This document shows positions 46,493 through 55,683 of a DNA stretch of 64,000 bases, piece by piece. The position numbers and the translations under genes are program-made. The notes beneath the pieces are model-generated. The model worked only from the letters and a program-made list of their open reading frames with translations, did not search any database and was not told the DNA's origin. The DNA is from Mangrovibrevibacter kandeliae (GTDB taxonomy: Bacteria; Pseudomonadota; Alphaproteobacteria; Rhizobiales; Rhizobiaceae), in contig NZ_JANIFJ010000008.1 of the NCBI RefSeq assembly GCF_024519155.1, positions 83,924 through 147,923 on the forward strand, given 5' to 3'. Within the stretch, counting starts at the first letter, position 1. Each line of letters starts with the position of its first letter.

Positions 46493-47266
46493 GTGAAACT
46501 CGCGACCTTCAACATCAACAACGTCAACAAGCGTCTCGGCAATCTTCTCCCGTGGCTCGAGGAGGCCGAGCCGGACGTCGTCTGCCTGCAGGAGCTGAAA
46601 TGCGAGCAGGCGGCGTTCCCGGCGAAAGAGATCGCGGCGCTTGGCTACGACGCGGTCTGGAAAGGCCAGCGCAGCTGGAACGGGGTCGCGATCCTCGCCC
46701 GCGAAGCCGAACCGGTGCTGACACACGACGCGCTGCCCGGCGACGATGCCGACACGCAGAGCCGCTACATCGAGGCGGCGGTCAAGGGCATCCTCGTCGG
46801 CTGCCTGTATCTGCCGAACGGCAATCCGCAGCCCGGGCCGAAGTTCGCCTACAAGCTCGCCTGGTTCGAGCGGCTGATCGCGCACGCTGCCGGGCTCGCC
46901 GAAACCGGCCTGCCGGTGGTGCTCGCCGGCGACTACAACGTGGTTCCGACGGACTTCGACATCTACCGCAGCCGCTCCTGGACCGACAACGCGCTGCTGC
47001 AGCCGGAGAGCCGGGACGCCTTTCGGCGCCTGCTCGATCAGGGCTGGACGGACGGGCTGCGGCAGCTTCATCCGGACAGGCCGCTCTACACCTTCTGGGA
47101 CTACAAGCGCGAACGCTGGAGCCGCGACGCCGGCCTGCGGCTTGACCACCTGCTGGTCGCGCCCTCGCTCTCGGCGCGACTGACGGCGGGCGGCGTCGAC
47201 CGGGCGGTGCGCGGCGAGGAGGGCGCGAGCGATCACGCGCCGGCCTGGATCGAGCTCGACCTGTGA
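46493..47266 (+). CDS. xthA: Exodeoxyribonuclease III
   Basis: 257 residues from GTG 46493 (KLATFNINNVNKRLG). AP endonuclease/exonuclease of base excision repair. Catalytic elements: Asn of FNINNV, Glu in CLQELKCE, GDYNVVPTDFD, DHLLVAPSL and the C-terminal SDHAPAWIEL with the catalytic Asp-His. Mg-dependent. Follows the PilZ gene by 54 bp; may be cotranscribed. Confidence 0.96.
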   Translation: MKLATFNINNVNKRLGNLLPWLEEAEPDVVCLQELKCEQAAFPAKEIAALGYDAVWKGQRSWNGVAILAREAEPVLTHDALPGDDADTQSRYIEAAVKGILVGCLYLPNGNPQPGPKFAYKLAWFERLIAHAAGLAETGLPVVLAGDYNVVPTDFDIYRSRSWTDNALLQPESRDAFRRLLDQGWTDGLRQLHPDRPLYTFWDYKRERWSRDAGLRLDHLLVAPSLSARLTAGGVDRAVRGEEGASDHAPAWIELDL

Positions 47267-47279
47267 GCCTCCGGACTCT

Positions 47280-47834
47280 TCAGGTCAGGGTTCGATCCCC
47301 ACGACCGCCACCGATCACCGTGCGCAACAGCAGGACGAGGTCGAGGCGCATCGACCGCCGCCGGACGTAGTCCGCATCCACCGCAGCCAGCCGCAACGGA
47401 TCCGACATGTCGATGCCCCTGACCTGCGCGAGGCCGGTGATGCCCGGACGGACGGCGAGCACGCCGCGGGCACGGCGCGCTTCGACGAGCACGGTCTGCT
47501 GCGGCAGGCACGGGCGGGGGCCGACCAGGCTCATGTCGCCGCGCAGGACGTTCCAGAGCTGCGGCAGTTCGTCGAGCTTGGTGCGCCGGAGCCGGTTGCC
47601 GAGCGTGGTGACGGCCGCGCGCGGCGTCTCGTGCGAGGGCAGCGAGGCCGTGTCGGCGCGCATCGTGCGCAGCTTGTAGCACGTGAAGGGCCGGCCATGC
47701 CGTCCGATCCGGACCTGGGCGAAGAGGCCGGGCCCGGGCGTGTCGCGGCGGATCATCAGCACCAGCGCGAGGATCGGCAGGGCGAAGACGAGGAGACCGG
47801 CGGCCGATGCGGCCATGTCGAAGAGGCGTTTCAT
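47280..47834 (-). CDS. Bacterial sugar transferase (initiating glycosyltransferase)
   Basis: 184 residues from ATG 47834. One N-terminal membrane helix ([24 protein letters not shown]), then [48 protein letters not shown], and [12 protein letters not shown]: the small WcaJ/PglC-type enzyme that moves a sugar-1-phosphate to undecaprenyl phosphate. The last residues, [10 protein letters not shown], are unlike the family and come from a stretch with a T-loop-like sequence (GGTTCGATCCCC on the plus strand). Divergent from the epimerase gene. Confidence 0.92.
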   Translation of the reverse strand: MKRLFDMAASAAGLLVFALPILALVLMIRRDTPGPGLFAQVRIGRHGRPFTCYKLRTMRADTASLPSHETPRAAVTTLGNRLRRTKLDELPQLWNVLRGDMSLVGPRPCLPQQTVLVEARRARGVLAVRPGITGLAQVRGIDMSDPLRLAAVDADYVRRRSMRLDLVLLLRTVIGGGRGDRTLT

Positions 47835-47955
47835 CGGCAAGGCTTCTAACACGGCCAGTCGCCGGTGCAGCGCTCGATGCGCGGGCGGCATGCTGGTTCG
47901 ATACACTGCGGGGTGGTAGGCAGCGATCCGGCGTTATCGCGCCGGAGGAGGGTGT

Positions 47956-48888
47956 GTGCGGGTTCTCGTCACTGGTACCAGCGGCTTCATCGGCCGGGCG
48001 CTCGTCGCCGATCTCGCCGGTCGGTCCTTCGACGTGCGCCCGATCCTGCGCGAGGCGAGCGACCCACCGCCGGGCCTGCGCCCTGTCGCGACCGAGGGGC
48101 TCGAGCCTGCGGCGCAGGGTCTCCCGAAGGCCGATGTCCTCGTACACCTCGCGGCCGCCAACCCGGTGCGCGGCGACGCGCTCTGGCAGGACGAGGCGGC
48201 CCTGCGGCGTGCGAACGTCGATCACGCGCTCGGCCTTGCACGTGCGGCGGCCGAAGCCGGTGTGAGGCGCTTCGTCTTCGCCAGCAGCGCAGCGGTGTAC
48301 CCGCCGAGCGGTTCGCTGCCGTTCGATGAGGCGCACCCGCCGGCGCCGACGACGGCGTATGGCCGCTCCAAGCTCGAGGCCGAGGCGGCGCTGGGCGCGC
48401 TGGCGCGCGATCTCGGGCTGGGCCTCACCATTCTGCGCCTGGCGCCGGTCTACGGGATCGGCGCACGATCGGGCATGATGGCCCTGGCGCGCCTCGCCGC
48501 CCGTCCGATGCCGCTGCCGTTCGGCCGCGCACGCGCGCCGCGCAGCTACCTGTCGCTGCGCAACGCCGTCCACGGCGTCGTCACCGCGGTGACGTACGCC
48601 GGAGCGGCCGGCGGGATCTACAACCTTGCCGATCCGCAACCGCTCTCGACGGCCGAACTCCTCACGCTGATGCGCAGCGGCCTCGGACGCGCGCCCGCGC
48701 TCGTTCCCGTGCCGGCGACGCTGTTGCGCGGCGCGGCGCTCGCCGCAGGCCGCCGCGCCGACTGGGAGCGCCTGTTTGCTCCCTTCGTCATCGACACGCA
48801 GCGCGCCAGGGACGAGCTCGAGTGGATCCCGCCGGAAACCCCGCAGGAGGCGGTGCCGGCCTTCGCCCGCGCCGTGAGCCGCGGCTGA
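47956..48888 (+). CDS. NAD-dependent epimerase/dehydratase family protein
   Basis: 310 residues from GTG 47956 with GGAGGAGGG upstream. Rossmann MRVLVTGTSGFIGRAL, VLVHLAAANPV, SSAAVYPPSG and the catalytic Tyr-Lys in TAYGRSKLEAE. Extended SDR acting on a nucleotide or lipid-linked sugar (4-epimerase or 4-reductase, QuiC/WbpV-like). Neighbouring sugar transferase and aminotransferase genes support a glycan pathway. Confidence 0.9.
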   Translation: MRVLVTGTSGFIGRALVADLAGRSFDVRPILREASDPPPGLRPVATEGLEPAAQGLPKADVLVHLAAANPVRGDALWQDEAALRRANVDHALGLARAAAEAGVRRFVFASSAAVYPPSGSLPFDEAHPPAPTTAYGRSKLEAEAALGALARDLGLGLTILRLAPVYGIGARSGMMALARLAARPMPLPFGRARAPRSYLSLRNAVHGVVTAVTYAGAAGGIYNLADPQPLSTAELLTLMRSGLGRAPALVPVPATLLRGAALAAGRRADWERLFAPFVIDTQRARDELEWIPPETPQEAVPAFARAVSRG

Positions 48889-48891
48889 ACG

Positions 48892-50043
48892 TCAGGCGGC
48901 CTCTGCCGCCTCGGCCAGCGATTCGCGCGCTGCGGCGATGACCCTGTCCTGCGTCGCCGCATCGAGATAGGCGTGCATCGGCAGGCTGACGACCTCGCCC
49001 GACAACCGGTCGGAGACCGGCAGGCCGTTGCCGGCGGTCGGGAAGTGCTTGTAGGCGGTCTGGCGGTGCAGCGGCTTGCCGTAATAGATCACCGTCGGCA
49101 CGCCACGGCTCTTCATTGCCGCCATGAAGGCGTCGCGCCGTGCGGCAGGGAGCTTCACCGTGTACTGCGCCCAGGTCGACACCGCGCCGTCGAGGAGGCG
49201 CTGCGGCGTCACGAGATCGGCCAGTGCCGCTTCGTAGCGCGCCGCGATCGCCATCCGCGCCTCGATCTCCTCGGGGAAGATCGCGAGCTTCTCCAGGAGT
49301 ATCGCCGCCTGGATCGTGTCCATGCGGCCGTTCATCCCGATCCGCACGTTGTCGTACTTGTCGGTGCCGTAGCCGTGGATGCGCAGCGAGCGGATGATCG
49401 CGGCAAGCTCGACGTCGTTGGTCTGGAGTGCGCCGCCGTCGCCGTAGCAGGCGAGCGGCTTGGCCGGGTAGAAGCTGGTGGAAACCACGTCCGCCCAGGC
49501 GCTCGCCATCTTGCCGGAGAGCGTTGCGCCAAAGCCCTGTGCCGCATCCGAGATGAGCTTCAAGCCATGCGCGTCGCAGATCGCGCGGATCGCCGGATAG
49601 TCTGCGGCCTGGCCGAACAGGTCGACCGCGATGACCACGCGCGGCGTCAGTCGACCGGCGCGAACCACCTCGTCGATCGCCTGTTGCAGGTTCTCCGGAT
49701 CGAGGTTGAAGGTGTCTCCGAGCACGTCGACGAAGATCGGCGTCGCGCCGAGCCAGGCGACGACCTCCGCGGTCGCGGCGAAGGTGAAGCTCGGCACGAA
49801 GACCGCATCGCCCGGCTTGATGCCCCAGGCCATCAGCGGCAGGGCGAGAGCGTCGGTGCCCGAGCCGCAGACGATGGTGTCGTCCATGCCGCCGAATGCC
49901 GAAAGCTGCCGCTCGAGCTCGAAGATCTCCGGCCCCTGCACATAGGCGCCCTCATCGATCACCTTCGCCAGCCGCGCGTCGATCTTGTCGCGGATACGAG
50001 CGCGCTGTGCGGAGAGGTCGATGAAGGGAATCGGGTCGTTCAT
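48892..50043 (-). CDS. DegT/DnrJ/EryC1/StrS family PLP-dependent aminotransferase
   Basis: 383 residues. Family motifs: FIDLSAQRARI at the start, GSGTDALALPL, VFVPSFTFAATAEVVAWLGATPIFVDV, and the PLP lysine in SFYPAKPLACYGDGGAL. Converts a nucleotide 3- or 4-keto sugar to an amino sugar, using glutamate. Convergent with the epimerase gene (3 nt apart). Together with 47280-48888 it suggests synthesis of an amino-sugar residue for surface polysaccharide. Confidence 0.94.
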   Translation of the reverse strand: MNDPIPFIDLSAQRARIRDKIDARLAKVIDEGAYVQGPEIFELERQLSAFGGMDDTIVCGSGTDALALPLMAWGIKPGDAVFVPSFTFAATAEVVAWLGATPIFVDVLGDTFNLDPENLQQAIDEVVRAGRLTPRVVIAVDLFGQAADYPAIRAICDAHGLKLISDAAQGFGATLSGKMASAWADVVSTSFYPAKPLACYGDGGALQTNDVELAAIIRSLRIHGYGTDKYDNVRIGMNGRMDTIQAAILLEKLAIFPEEIEARMAIAARYEAALADLVTPQRLLDGAVSTWAQYTVKLPAARRDAFMAAMKSRGVPTVIYYGKPLHRQTAYKHFPTAGNGLPVSDRLSGEVVSLPMHAYLDAATQDRVIAAARESLAEAAEAA

Positions 50044-50196
50044 GATGGTCCTCGGGATACGCGTCGTGCCGTCACTCGGGCAGCGAGGGGTCTAAAGTTT
50101 CGCGGCCTGCGTCAAGCGGCGGTACGGATCGTAGCCGTCACGTTATGTTCGCACTGCGGCGAGAGCGTGAGCGAATGCGATGATCGCGATCGGTGC

Positions 50197-50715
50197 TCAC
50201 TCGTCCCGCGGGGCGAGGTCGATGGCGCGCTGCGCGGTGAGGTCGAGTTCGCAGCTCGCATAGGTCAGCGTGCGGATCGTCCCGCCGGCGTCGAGGGCGT
50301 AGAGGCGGTCGCACTCGGCGTCGCGAAACGCGATCCAGGCGCGCTGCGCCGCGACGAGACTGGTGGCTGCGCCGGCGTCGATGCCGCTGTCACCAAGCTC
50401 CTTGTCCGTCGCCTTGGCGTCCGCCGTCGCTCGCCGGTAGCGCTCGTTCAGGATGGCGTCCCAAGCCGACTGTTCACGGTCGATGCAGGCTGCGATGTCG
50501 TCGGTCGCCACGGCCTTTGTCTTGTCCTGGCAGGCGTCGGAGCGCTGGCCGATGCAGCTGCGAGGGTCGTCGCCGGCTTTGGCAAGGCAGGCTTCGATCG
50601 CCTTGCGGTCGGCTCTCACGGCGGGGTCCGCCGCAGTCTGCGCAGTGGCGGATGAGGCATCGGCGACAAGGACGAAGCCGGCGGCGAGCGAGGCGAGGGC
50701 GGCTGGACTGCGCAT
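50197..50715 (-). CDS. Lysozyme inhibitor LprI/DUF1311 family periplasmic protein
   Basis: 172 residues from ATG 50715, with GGAGGATAT upstream. Signal peptide ALASLAAGFVLVADASSATA; then Cys-containing LprI-type core with SCIGQRSDACQDKTKA, CIDREQSAWDAILNERYRR and LVAAQRAWIAFRDAECDRLYAL..YASCELDLTAQRA. Relatives inhibit lysozyme or have unknown envelope roles. Monocistronic, divergent from the SDR at 50872. Confidence 0.87.
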   Translation of the reverse strand: MRSPAALASLAAGFVLVADASSATAQTAADPAVRADRKAIEACLAKAGDDPRSCIGQRSDACQDKTKAVATDDIAACIDREQSAWDAILNERYRRATADAKATDKELGDSGIDAGAATSLVAAQRAWIAFRDAECDRLYALDAGGTIRTLTYASCELDLTAQRAIDLAPRDE

Positions 50716-50871
50716 GGATATCCTCCAAAGACGGCGAGGGCGAGCATAATCCGGCGCCGGGCTGGCCGCCATCAAGCCCGGTCCGCCTGCGTCTGGACCC
50801 TTTGCCGAGCGACTTGACCGCGCGCCGCAAGTGGTGCTCGTCCAGCCGAAACCGAGGAAAGGTCGAACTCC

Positions 50872-51630
50872 GTGGAATTTGCCGTTTATCCCAGCCTCAA
50901 GAATGCCGCCGTCTTCGTGACTGGCGGTGCCTCCGGCATCGGCGAGGTGATCGTGCGCGCCTTCGCCGACCAAGGAAGCCGTGTCGGCTTCCTCGACATC
51001 GACACCGAGCGGGGTCGCGCGCTCGCTGCGGAGCTCGCCACGCACGGCGAGGTTCACTTCGAGGCGTGCGACCTGCGCGACATCGATGCGCTGAAGCAGG
51101 GGTTTGCCCGGCTCGAGGCCGCGCTCGGGCCCGCCGCGGTCCTCGTCAACAACGCGGCGCGCGACGACCGGCATGGCTGGGAGAGCGTGACGCCGGACTA
51201 CTGGGACGAGCGGATCGCCACCAATCTCAAGCACATGTTCTTCGCCACCCAGGCCGTGACACCCGGCATGATCGCTGCGGGCAAGGGCTCGATCGTCAAC
51301 ATGGGGTCGAACTCGTGGTGGGAATCGGCCGGCGGGATGCCGGTCTACACCACTGCCAAGGCCGCAGTGCACGGCATGACCCGCTCCTTCGCCCGCGATC
51401 TCGGGCCGCACCGGATCCGGGTGAACACGGTGGTGCCCGGCTGGATCATGACCGAGCGCCAGAAGGCGCTCTGGGCGACGCCCGAGGCGCTCGAGCGGCA
51501 CCGGCAGAACCAGTGCCTGCCGGACCTCATCGAGCCGGTGCACGTCGCCCGTATGGTGCTCTTTCTCGCCTCCGACGACGCGCTGATGTGCACGGCCAAC
51601 AACTTCTTCGTCGAGGCCGGCTCGGTCTGA
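50872..51630 (+). CDS. SDR family oxidoreductase
   Basis: 252 residues from GTG 50872, GAGGAAAGG about 9 nt upstream. FVTGGASGIGEVIVRAF, VLVNNAARDDRH, IVNMGSNSWWESAGGMPVYTTAKAAV with catalytic Ser-Tyr-Lys, NTVVPGWIMTER. NAD-dependent classical SDR of the sugar/polyol (galactose- or rhamnose-dehydrogenase-like) look. Possibly cotranscribed with the VOC gene 21 bp downstream. Substrate not known. Confidence 0.9.
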   Translation: MEFAVYPSLKNAAVFVTGGASGIGEVIVRAFADQGSRVGFLDIDTERGRALAAELATHGEVHFEACDLRDIDALKQGFARLEAALGPAAVLVNNAARDDRHGWESVTPDYWDERIATNLKHMFFATQAVTPGMIAAGKGSIVNMGSNSWWESAGGMPVYTTAKAAVHGMTRSFARDLGPHRIRVNTVVPGWIMTERQKALWATPEALERHRQNQCLPDLIEPVHVARMVLFLASDDALMCTANNFFVEAGSV

Positions 51631-51651
51631 ACGTGCAGGGGAGAGGCTGCC

Positions 51652-52017
51652 ATGGCGGTCAAGCGGATCGTTGCGAACATCCTGGCGCCGGACCCGCAGA
51701 CCGGTCGCCGCTTCTACGGCGAGATCCTCGGGCTCGAGATCGTCATGGACCAGGGCTGGATCCTCACCTTCGCGGGTGAGGCGCTGCAGAGGTCGCAGCT
51801 CTCGCTCGCCAGCGAGGGCGGCGGAGGGACGGCGCTGCCGGCGCTTTCGATCGAGGTGGACGATCTCAAGGTGGTGCTCGATCGTCTCGCCGCCGCCGGC
51901 ATCCGCCCCGAATACGGACCGGCCGACGAGCCGTGGGGCGTGAGGCGGGTGTTCGTCCGCGATCCATTCGGCCAGCTCATCAACATCCTCCAGCACGGAA
52001 CGGTGATGGAGGACTGA
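51652..52017 (+). CDS. VOC family (glyoxalase-like) protein
   Basis: 121 residues. Paired beta-alpha-beta-beta-beta modules: VKRIVANILAPDPQTGRRFYGEILGLEIV and the second half IEVDDLKVVLDRLAAAGI, RRVFVRDPFGQLINILQH. Metal-binding or lactoylglutathione-lyase-like function cannot be specified. Just downstream of the SDR gene, so likely one unit. Confidence 0.85.
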   Translation: MAVKRIVANILAPDPQTGRRFYGEILGLEIVMDQGWILTFAGEALQRSQLSLASEGGGGTALPALSIEVDDLKVVLDRLAAAGIRPEYGPADEPWGVRRVFVRDPFGQLINILQHGTVMED

Positions 52018-52049
52018 GCCGGCCGAAGGGCATTGCGCGGCGGCGCGGC

Positions 52050-52478
52050 TCAGCCGCAGTCGGCGGTGAAGCCGCAGGCCTCGATGCCCGCGACCGCGCA
52101 GGTCTCGTCGTTGTCCGAGGTGTCGCCGGTGATGCCGACCGCGCCGAGGATCGCGCCACCGGCGTCGCGGATCAGGACGCCGCCGGGAACCGGAACGAGG
52201 ACGCCGCCCGCGAGGGCATTCATCGCCTGGACGAAGAAGGGCTGCTCCTCGGCGCGCTTGAAGATGGCGCGCGAGCCCATGCCGAGCGCGATCGCGCCGT
52301 TGGCCTTACCGATGGCGATGTCCGGCCGCATCCGGCTGGCGCCGTCCGAGCGCTCGAGCGCGACGAGGGCGCCGCCGGCGTCCAGCACCGCCACGGTGAG
52401 CGGCTTGAGGCCGAGCTCGGCGCCCTTGGCGAGAGCGGTCGCGACGGCCTTGCGGGCCTGGTCGAGGGTCAGCGTCAT
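52050..52478 (-). CDS. GlcG/HbpS family heme-binding-like protein
   Basis: 142 residues from ATG 52478, GGAGAACGTC upstream. The DUF336/GlcG fold: LTLDQARKAVATALAKGAELG, VAVLDAGGALVALERSDGA, KANGAIALGMGSRA, GGVLIRDAGGAILGAVGITGD and the end DETCAVAGIEACGF. Members bind heme (HbpS) or are of unknown function in glycolate operons. Single gene, no signal peptide; convergent with the VOC gene. Confidence 0.88.
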   Translation of the reverse strand: MTLTLDQARKAVATALAKGAELGLKPLTVAVLDAGGALVALERSDGASRMRPDIAIGKANGAIALGMGSRAIFKRAEEQPFFVQAMNALAGGVLVPVPGGVLIRDAGGAILGAVGITGDTSDNDETCAVAGIEACGFTADCG

Positions 52479-52640
52479 GACGTTCTCCTTGATCGTTGGA
52501 TGCGGGGTGCATAGCGCGGCCCCGTCTCGTGAACCAGCGCTGCCGATGTTCTCGCGGTCATCGGTCTCCGGCCGGTGGCCTTAACCACGATGAGGCGCGC
52601 TCGGGACATTAAGATCCGCCGATAGCCAGATTCCCCGCGG

Positions 52641-52658
52641 ATAGTCATCGATCTGTCG
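52641..52658 (+). promoter_or_regulatory. Pho-box candidate upstream of pstS
   Basis: TAGTCAT (52641-52647) and CTGTCGT (52652-52658) are spaced 11 bp apart, matching the two half-sites of the PhoB box (CTGTCAT-N4-CTGTCAT) with 5/7 and 6/7 bases. It is about 90 bp before the pstS start. Confidence 0.55.
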
Positions 52659-52745
52659 TACAGCCGGGGTAAGCGCACGGCAGTCGAGCGTGACGGAGCG
52701 GCAGCCGCTCCCCGCACCGGCTCCCTGAAAACGGAGAGGCAGACA

Positions 52746-53801
52746 ATGACCTTCATTTGGAAGACCGGCCGGATGGCCCTGATCGCCGGTACGGCACTGA
52801 TGCTGGGCCACGCTGCGCAGGCCGCTGACATTTCCGGCGCCGGCGCGACCTTCCCCTATCCGATCTACGCGCAGTGGGCCGACGCCTACAAGCAGAAGAC
52901 CGGCACCGGCCTCAACTACCAGTCGATCGGCTCGGGCGGCGGCATCAAGCAGATTGAAGCCAAGACCGTCACCTTCGGTGCGACCGACAAGCCGCTCGGC
53001 GGCGAAGAGCTCGAGAAGAACGGCCTCGTGCAGTTCCCGACCGTGATGGGCGGCATCGTTCCCGTCCTGAACGTCGAGGGCGTCAAGCCGGGTGAGCTCG
53101 TGCTCGACGGCGACACCCTTGCCAAGATCTTCATGGGCGAGATCACCGAGTGGGACGACGCCGCGATCAAGAAGCTGAACCCGGACGCCAAGCTGCCGTC
53201 CGCGGCCATCGCCGTCGTCCACCGCTCGGACGGCTCGGGCACGACCTTCAACTTCACCTACTATCTCGGCCAGGTCTCGGCTGACTGGAAGAGCAACGTC
53301 GGCGTCGACTCCAGCGTCGAGTGGCCGGTGGGCATCGGTGCCAAGGGCAACGAGGGCGTCGCCGCCAATGTCGGCCAGACGGCCAACTCGATCGGCTACG
53401 TCGAGTACGCCTACGCCCTGCAGAACAAGATGACCTATGCCGACATGATGAACAAGGACGGCAAGAAGGTCGCTCCGGAAGCCGCGGCCTTCGCCGCCGC
53501 CGCCGAGGGCGCCGACTGGTCGAGCCAGCCGGGCTTCGGCGTGATCCTCGCCAACCAGGCGGGCGAGAAGTCCTGGCCGATGACGGCCGCGACCTTCATC
53601 CTGATCCACGAGAAGCCGGACAACGCGCAGGATGCGGCCGAAGCCCTCAAGTTCTTCGACTGGGCCTATGCCGAGGGCGACGACATGGCTGCCAAGCTCG
53701 ACTACATCCCGATGCCCGACGCCGTCGTGAAGGACATCCACGAGGAGTGGTCGAAGATCCAGGGCCAGGACGGCAAGCCCGTCTTCACCGCCTCCAAGTA
53801 A
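52746..53801 (+). CDS. pstS: Phosphate ABC transporter substrate-binding protein
   Basis: 351 residues; signal peptide ends HAAQAA near residue 27. Mature start [21 protein letters not shown] and the phosphate-site stretches [34 protein letters not shown] and [23 protein letters not shown] are all PstS. GGAGAGG precedes ATG 52746. High-affinity phosphate binding in the periplasm. First gene of pstSCAB; a stem-loop follows before pstC. Confidence 0.98.
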   Translation: MTFIWKTGRMALIAGTALMLGHAAQAADISGAGATFPYPIYAQWADAYKQKTGTGLNYQSIGSGGGIKQIEAKTVTFGATDKPLGGEELEKNGLVQFPTVMGGIVPVLNVEGVKPGELVLDGDTLAKIFMGEITEWDDAAIKKLNPDAKLPSAAIAVVHRSDGSGTTFNFTYYLGQVSADWKSNVGVDSSVEWPVGIGAKGNEGVAANVGQTANSIGYVEYAYALQNKMTYADMMNKDGKKVAPEAAAFAAAAEGADWSSQPGFGVILANQAGEKSWPMTAATFILIHEKPDNAQDAAEALKFFDWAYAEGDDMAAKLDYIPMPDAVVKDIHEEWSKIQGQDGKPVFTASK

Positions 53802-53812
53802 CGGTCTCCTGT

Positions 53813-53837
53813 CGGGAGGCGGCCTCGCCGCCTCCCG
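53813..53837 (+). terminator. Stem-loop between pstS and pstC
   Basis: CGGGAGGCGG (53813-53822) pairs with CCGCCTCCCG (53828-53837), 10-bp stem and CCTCG loop, followed by ATTTCC. As after other SBP genes in this window it should act as an attenuator and mRNA stabiliser. Confidence 0.65.
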
Positions 53838-53859
53838 ATTTCCCTGCTAAAGGACGGTC

Positions 53860-54840
53860 ATGACCCTCGCGGCCGATACACGTAGCGTCGATCCGGTCCG
53901 GCAGCGGACCCTGTCGAAGTTCGCAACGTCCGACATCGTCTTCTACAATCTGACGCGGGCTGCGGCGGTCCTCGTCCTGGTCGTCCTGGTCGGCGTCGCC
54001 ATCTCGCTGATCAACGGCTCGCTGCCTGCGCTGCAGACCTTCGGGTTCTCGTTCCTGTGGACGGAGAAGTGGAACCCGGTGACCGAGCAGTTCGGCGCGC
54101 TGGCTCCGATCTACGGCACGGTCGTCACCTCGATCATCGCCATGATCATCGCCATCCCGGTGGGGATCGGCATCGCGGTGTTCCTGACCGAACTCTGCCC
54201 GCGGCCGCTGCGCCGCCCGATCGGCATCGCGGTCGAGCTTCTCGCCGGCATCCCGTCGATCATCTACGGCATCTGGGGCCTGTTCGTCTTCGCCCCGTTC
54301 CTGCAGCACACGCTGCAGCCCTTCCTGATCGGCACCTTCAAATACGTGCCGGGCCTCAGCAGCGTCTTCGCCGGTCCCCCTTACGGCATCGGCGTCCTGA
54401 CCGCGGGCCTGATCCTCGCGATCATGGTGCTGCCCTTCATCTCCTCGATCACCCGCGACGTCTTCCTGACGGTGCCGCCGATGCTCAAGGAATCGGCCTA
54501 CGGGCTCGGCATGACGACCTGGGAGGTCACCAGCCGGATCACGCTGCCCTACACCCGCGTCGCGGTGGTCGGCGGCGTCATGCTGGCGCTCGGCCGCGCG
54601 CTCGGCGAGACCATGGCCGTGACCTTCGTCATCGGCAACGCGCACCGCATCACGCCCTCGGTGCTGGCGCCCGGAACCACGATCTCGGCCTCGATCGCCA
54701 ACGAGTTCACCGAGGCGACCGGCGACCTCTACACCTCGTCGCTGTTCGCTCTCGGCCTCGTCCTCTTCGTCATCACCTTCATCGTGCTTGCCTGCGCCCG
54801 GCTGATGCTGGCCCGCATGAAGCGCCGCGCCGGAGCCTGA
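53860..54840 (+). CDS. pstC: Phosphate ABC transporter permease PstC
   Basis: 326 residues, six membrane segments. PstC-type sequence: LPALQTFGFSFLWTEKWNPVTEQFGALAPIYGTVVTSI, then VFLTELCPRPLRRPIGIAVELLAGIPSIIYGIWGLFVF, and the coupling loop LKESAYGLGMTTWEVTSRITLPYTRVAVVGG. Forms the channel with PstA. pstA begins 3 nt after its stop. Confidence 0.97.
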   Translation: MTLAADTRSVDPVRQRTLSKFATSDIVFYNLTRAAAVLVLVVLVGVAISLINGSLPALQTFGFSFLWTEKWNPVTEQFGALAPIYGTVVTSIIAMIIAIPVGIGIAVFLTELCPRPLRRPIGIAVELLAGIPSIIYGIWGLFVFAPFLQHTLQPFLIGTFKYVPGLSSVFAGPPYGIGVLTAGLILAIMVLPFISSITRDVFLTVPPMLKESAYGLGMTTWEVTSRITLPYTRVAVVGGVMLALGRALGETMAVTFVIGNAHRITPSVLAPGTTISASIANEFTEATGDLYTSSLFALGLVLFVITFIVLACARLMLARMKRRAGA

Positions 54841-54843
54841 TCG

Positions 54844-55683
54844 ATGGCCTCGTATGCCGCCCGCCGGGGCACCAACGGCGTGATGATGACTCTCTGCACC
54901 GCCGCCGCGGTGTTCGGTCTGATCTGGCTCGCCATCATCCTGATCGAGCTGTTCTGGCGGGGCTTCTCCGGCCTGTCGGTCGACGTGTTCACCAAGATGA
55001 CGCCGCCGCCGGGCAGCGACGGCGGCCTTCTCAACGCCATCGCCGGCAGCCTGCTGATGACCGTCATCGCGGTCGCCGTCGGCACGCCGATCGGCATCCT
55101 CGCCGGCACCTACATGGCCGAATACGGTCGCCATCACCGTCTTTCGATGGTGGTGCGCTTCATCAACGACATCCTCCTCTCGGCGCCGTCGATCATCGTT
55201 GGCCTCTTCGTCTATGAGATGCTGGTCGTCACGCTCGGCCACTTCTCCGGCATCGCTGGTGCCGCGGCCCTCGCCATCCTCGTGCTGCCGGTGGTGGTGC
55301 GCACCACCGAGGATATGCTTCTCCTGGTACCGGACGCGCTGCGCGAAGCCGGGACGGCGATCGGTGCGCCGCGTTGGGTGGTGATCCGATCGGTCGCCTA
55401 CAAGGCGGCCCGCGCCGGCATGATCACCGGCGTCCTGCTCGCCATCGCCCGCATCTCCGGCGAAACGGCGCCGCTGCTCTTTACCGCGCTCAACAACCAG
55501 TTCTGGAGCCTCAACCTCGACGCGCCGATGGCCAGCCTGCCGGTGACCATCTTCCAGTTCGCGCTGAGCCCCTATGAAAGCTGGCAGAACCTTGCCTGGA
55601 CCGGCGCGCTGATCATCACCCTTGCGGTCCTCGCGCTCAGCATCATTGCCCGCGTGTTCGGCTCGCAGAAGGAGTCCTCATGA
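54844..55683 (+). CDS. pstA: Phosphate ABC transporter permease PstA
   Basis: 279 residues with six membrane helices. [64 protein letters not shown], and the ATPase contact loop [31 protein letters not shown] are PstA. Stop overlaps pstB start by 4 bp. Confidence 0.97.
   Translation: MASYAARRGTNGVMMTLCTAAAVFGLIWLAIILIELFWRGFSGLSVDVFTKMTPPPGSDGGLLNAIAGSLLMTVIAVAVGTPIGILAGTYMAEYGRHHRLSMVVRFINDILLSAPSIIVGLFVYEMLVVTLGHFSGIAGAAALAILVLPVVVRTTEDMLLLVPDALREAGTAIGAPRWVVIRSVAYKAARAGMITGVLLAIARISGETAPLLFTALNNQFWSLNLDAPMASLPVTIFQFALSPYESWQNLAWTGALIITLAVLALSIIARVFGSQKESS

Noticed and set aside
47285..47316. tRNA 3' half
   Set aside because: T-loop-like bases are present but the T-stem has two mismatches and no anticodon or D-arm is found upstream; kept only as a low-interest remnant idea.
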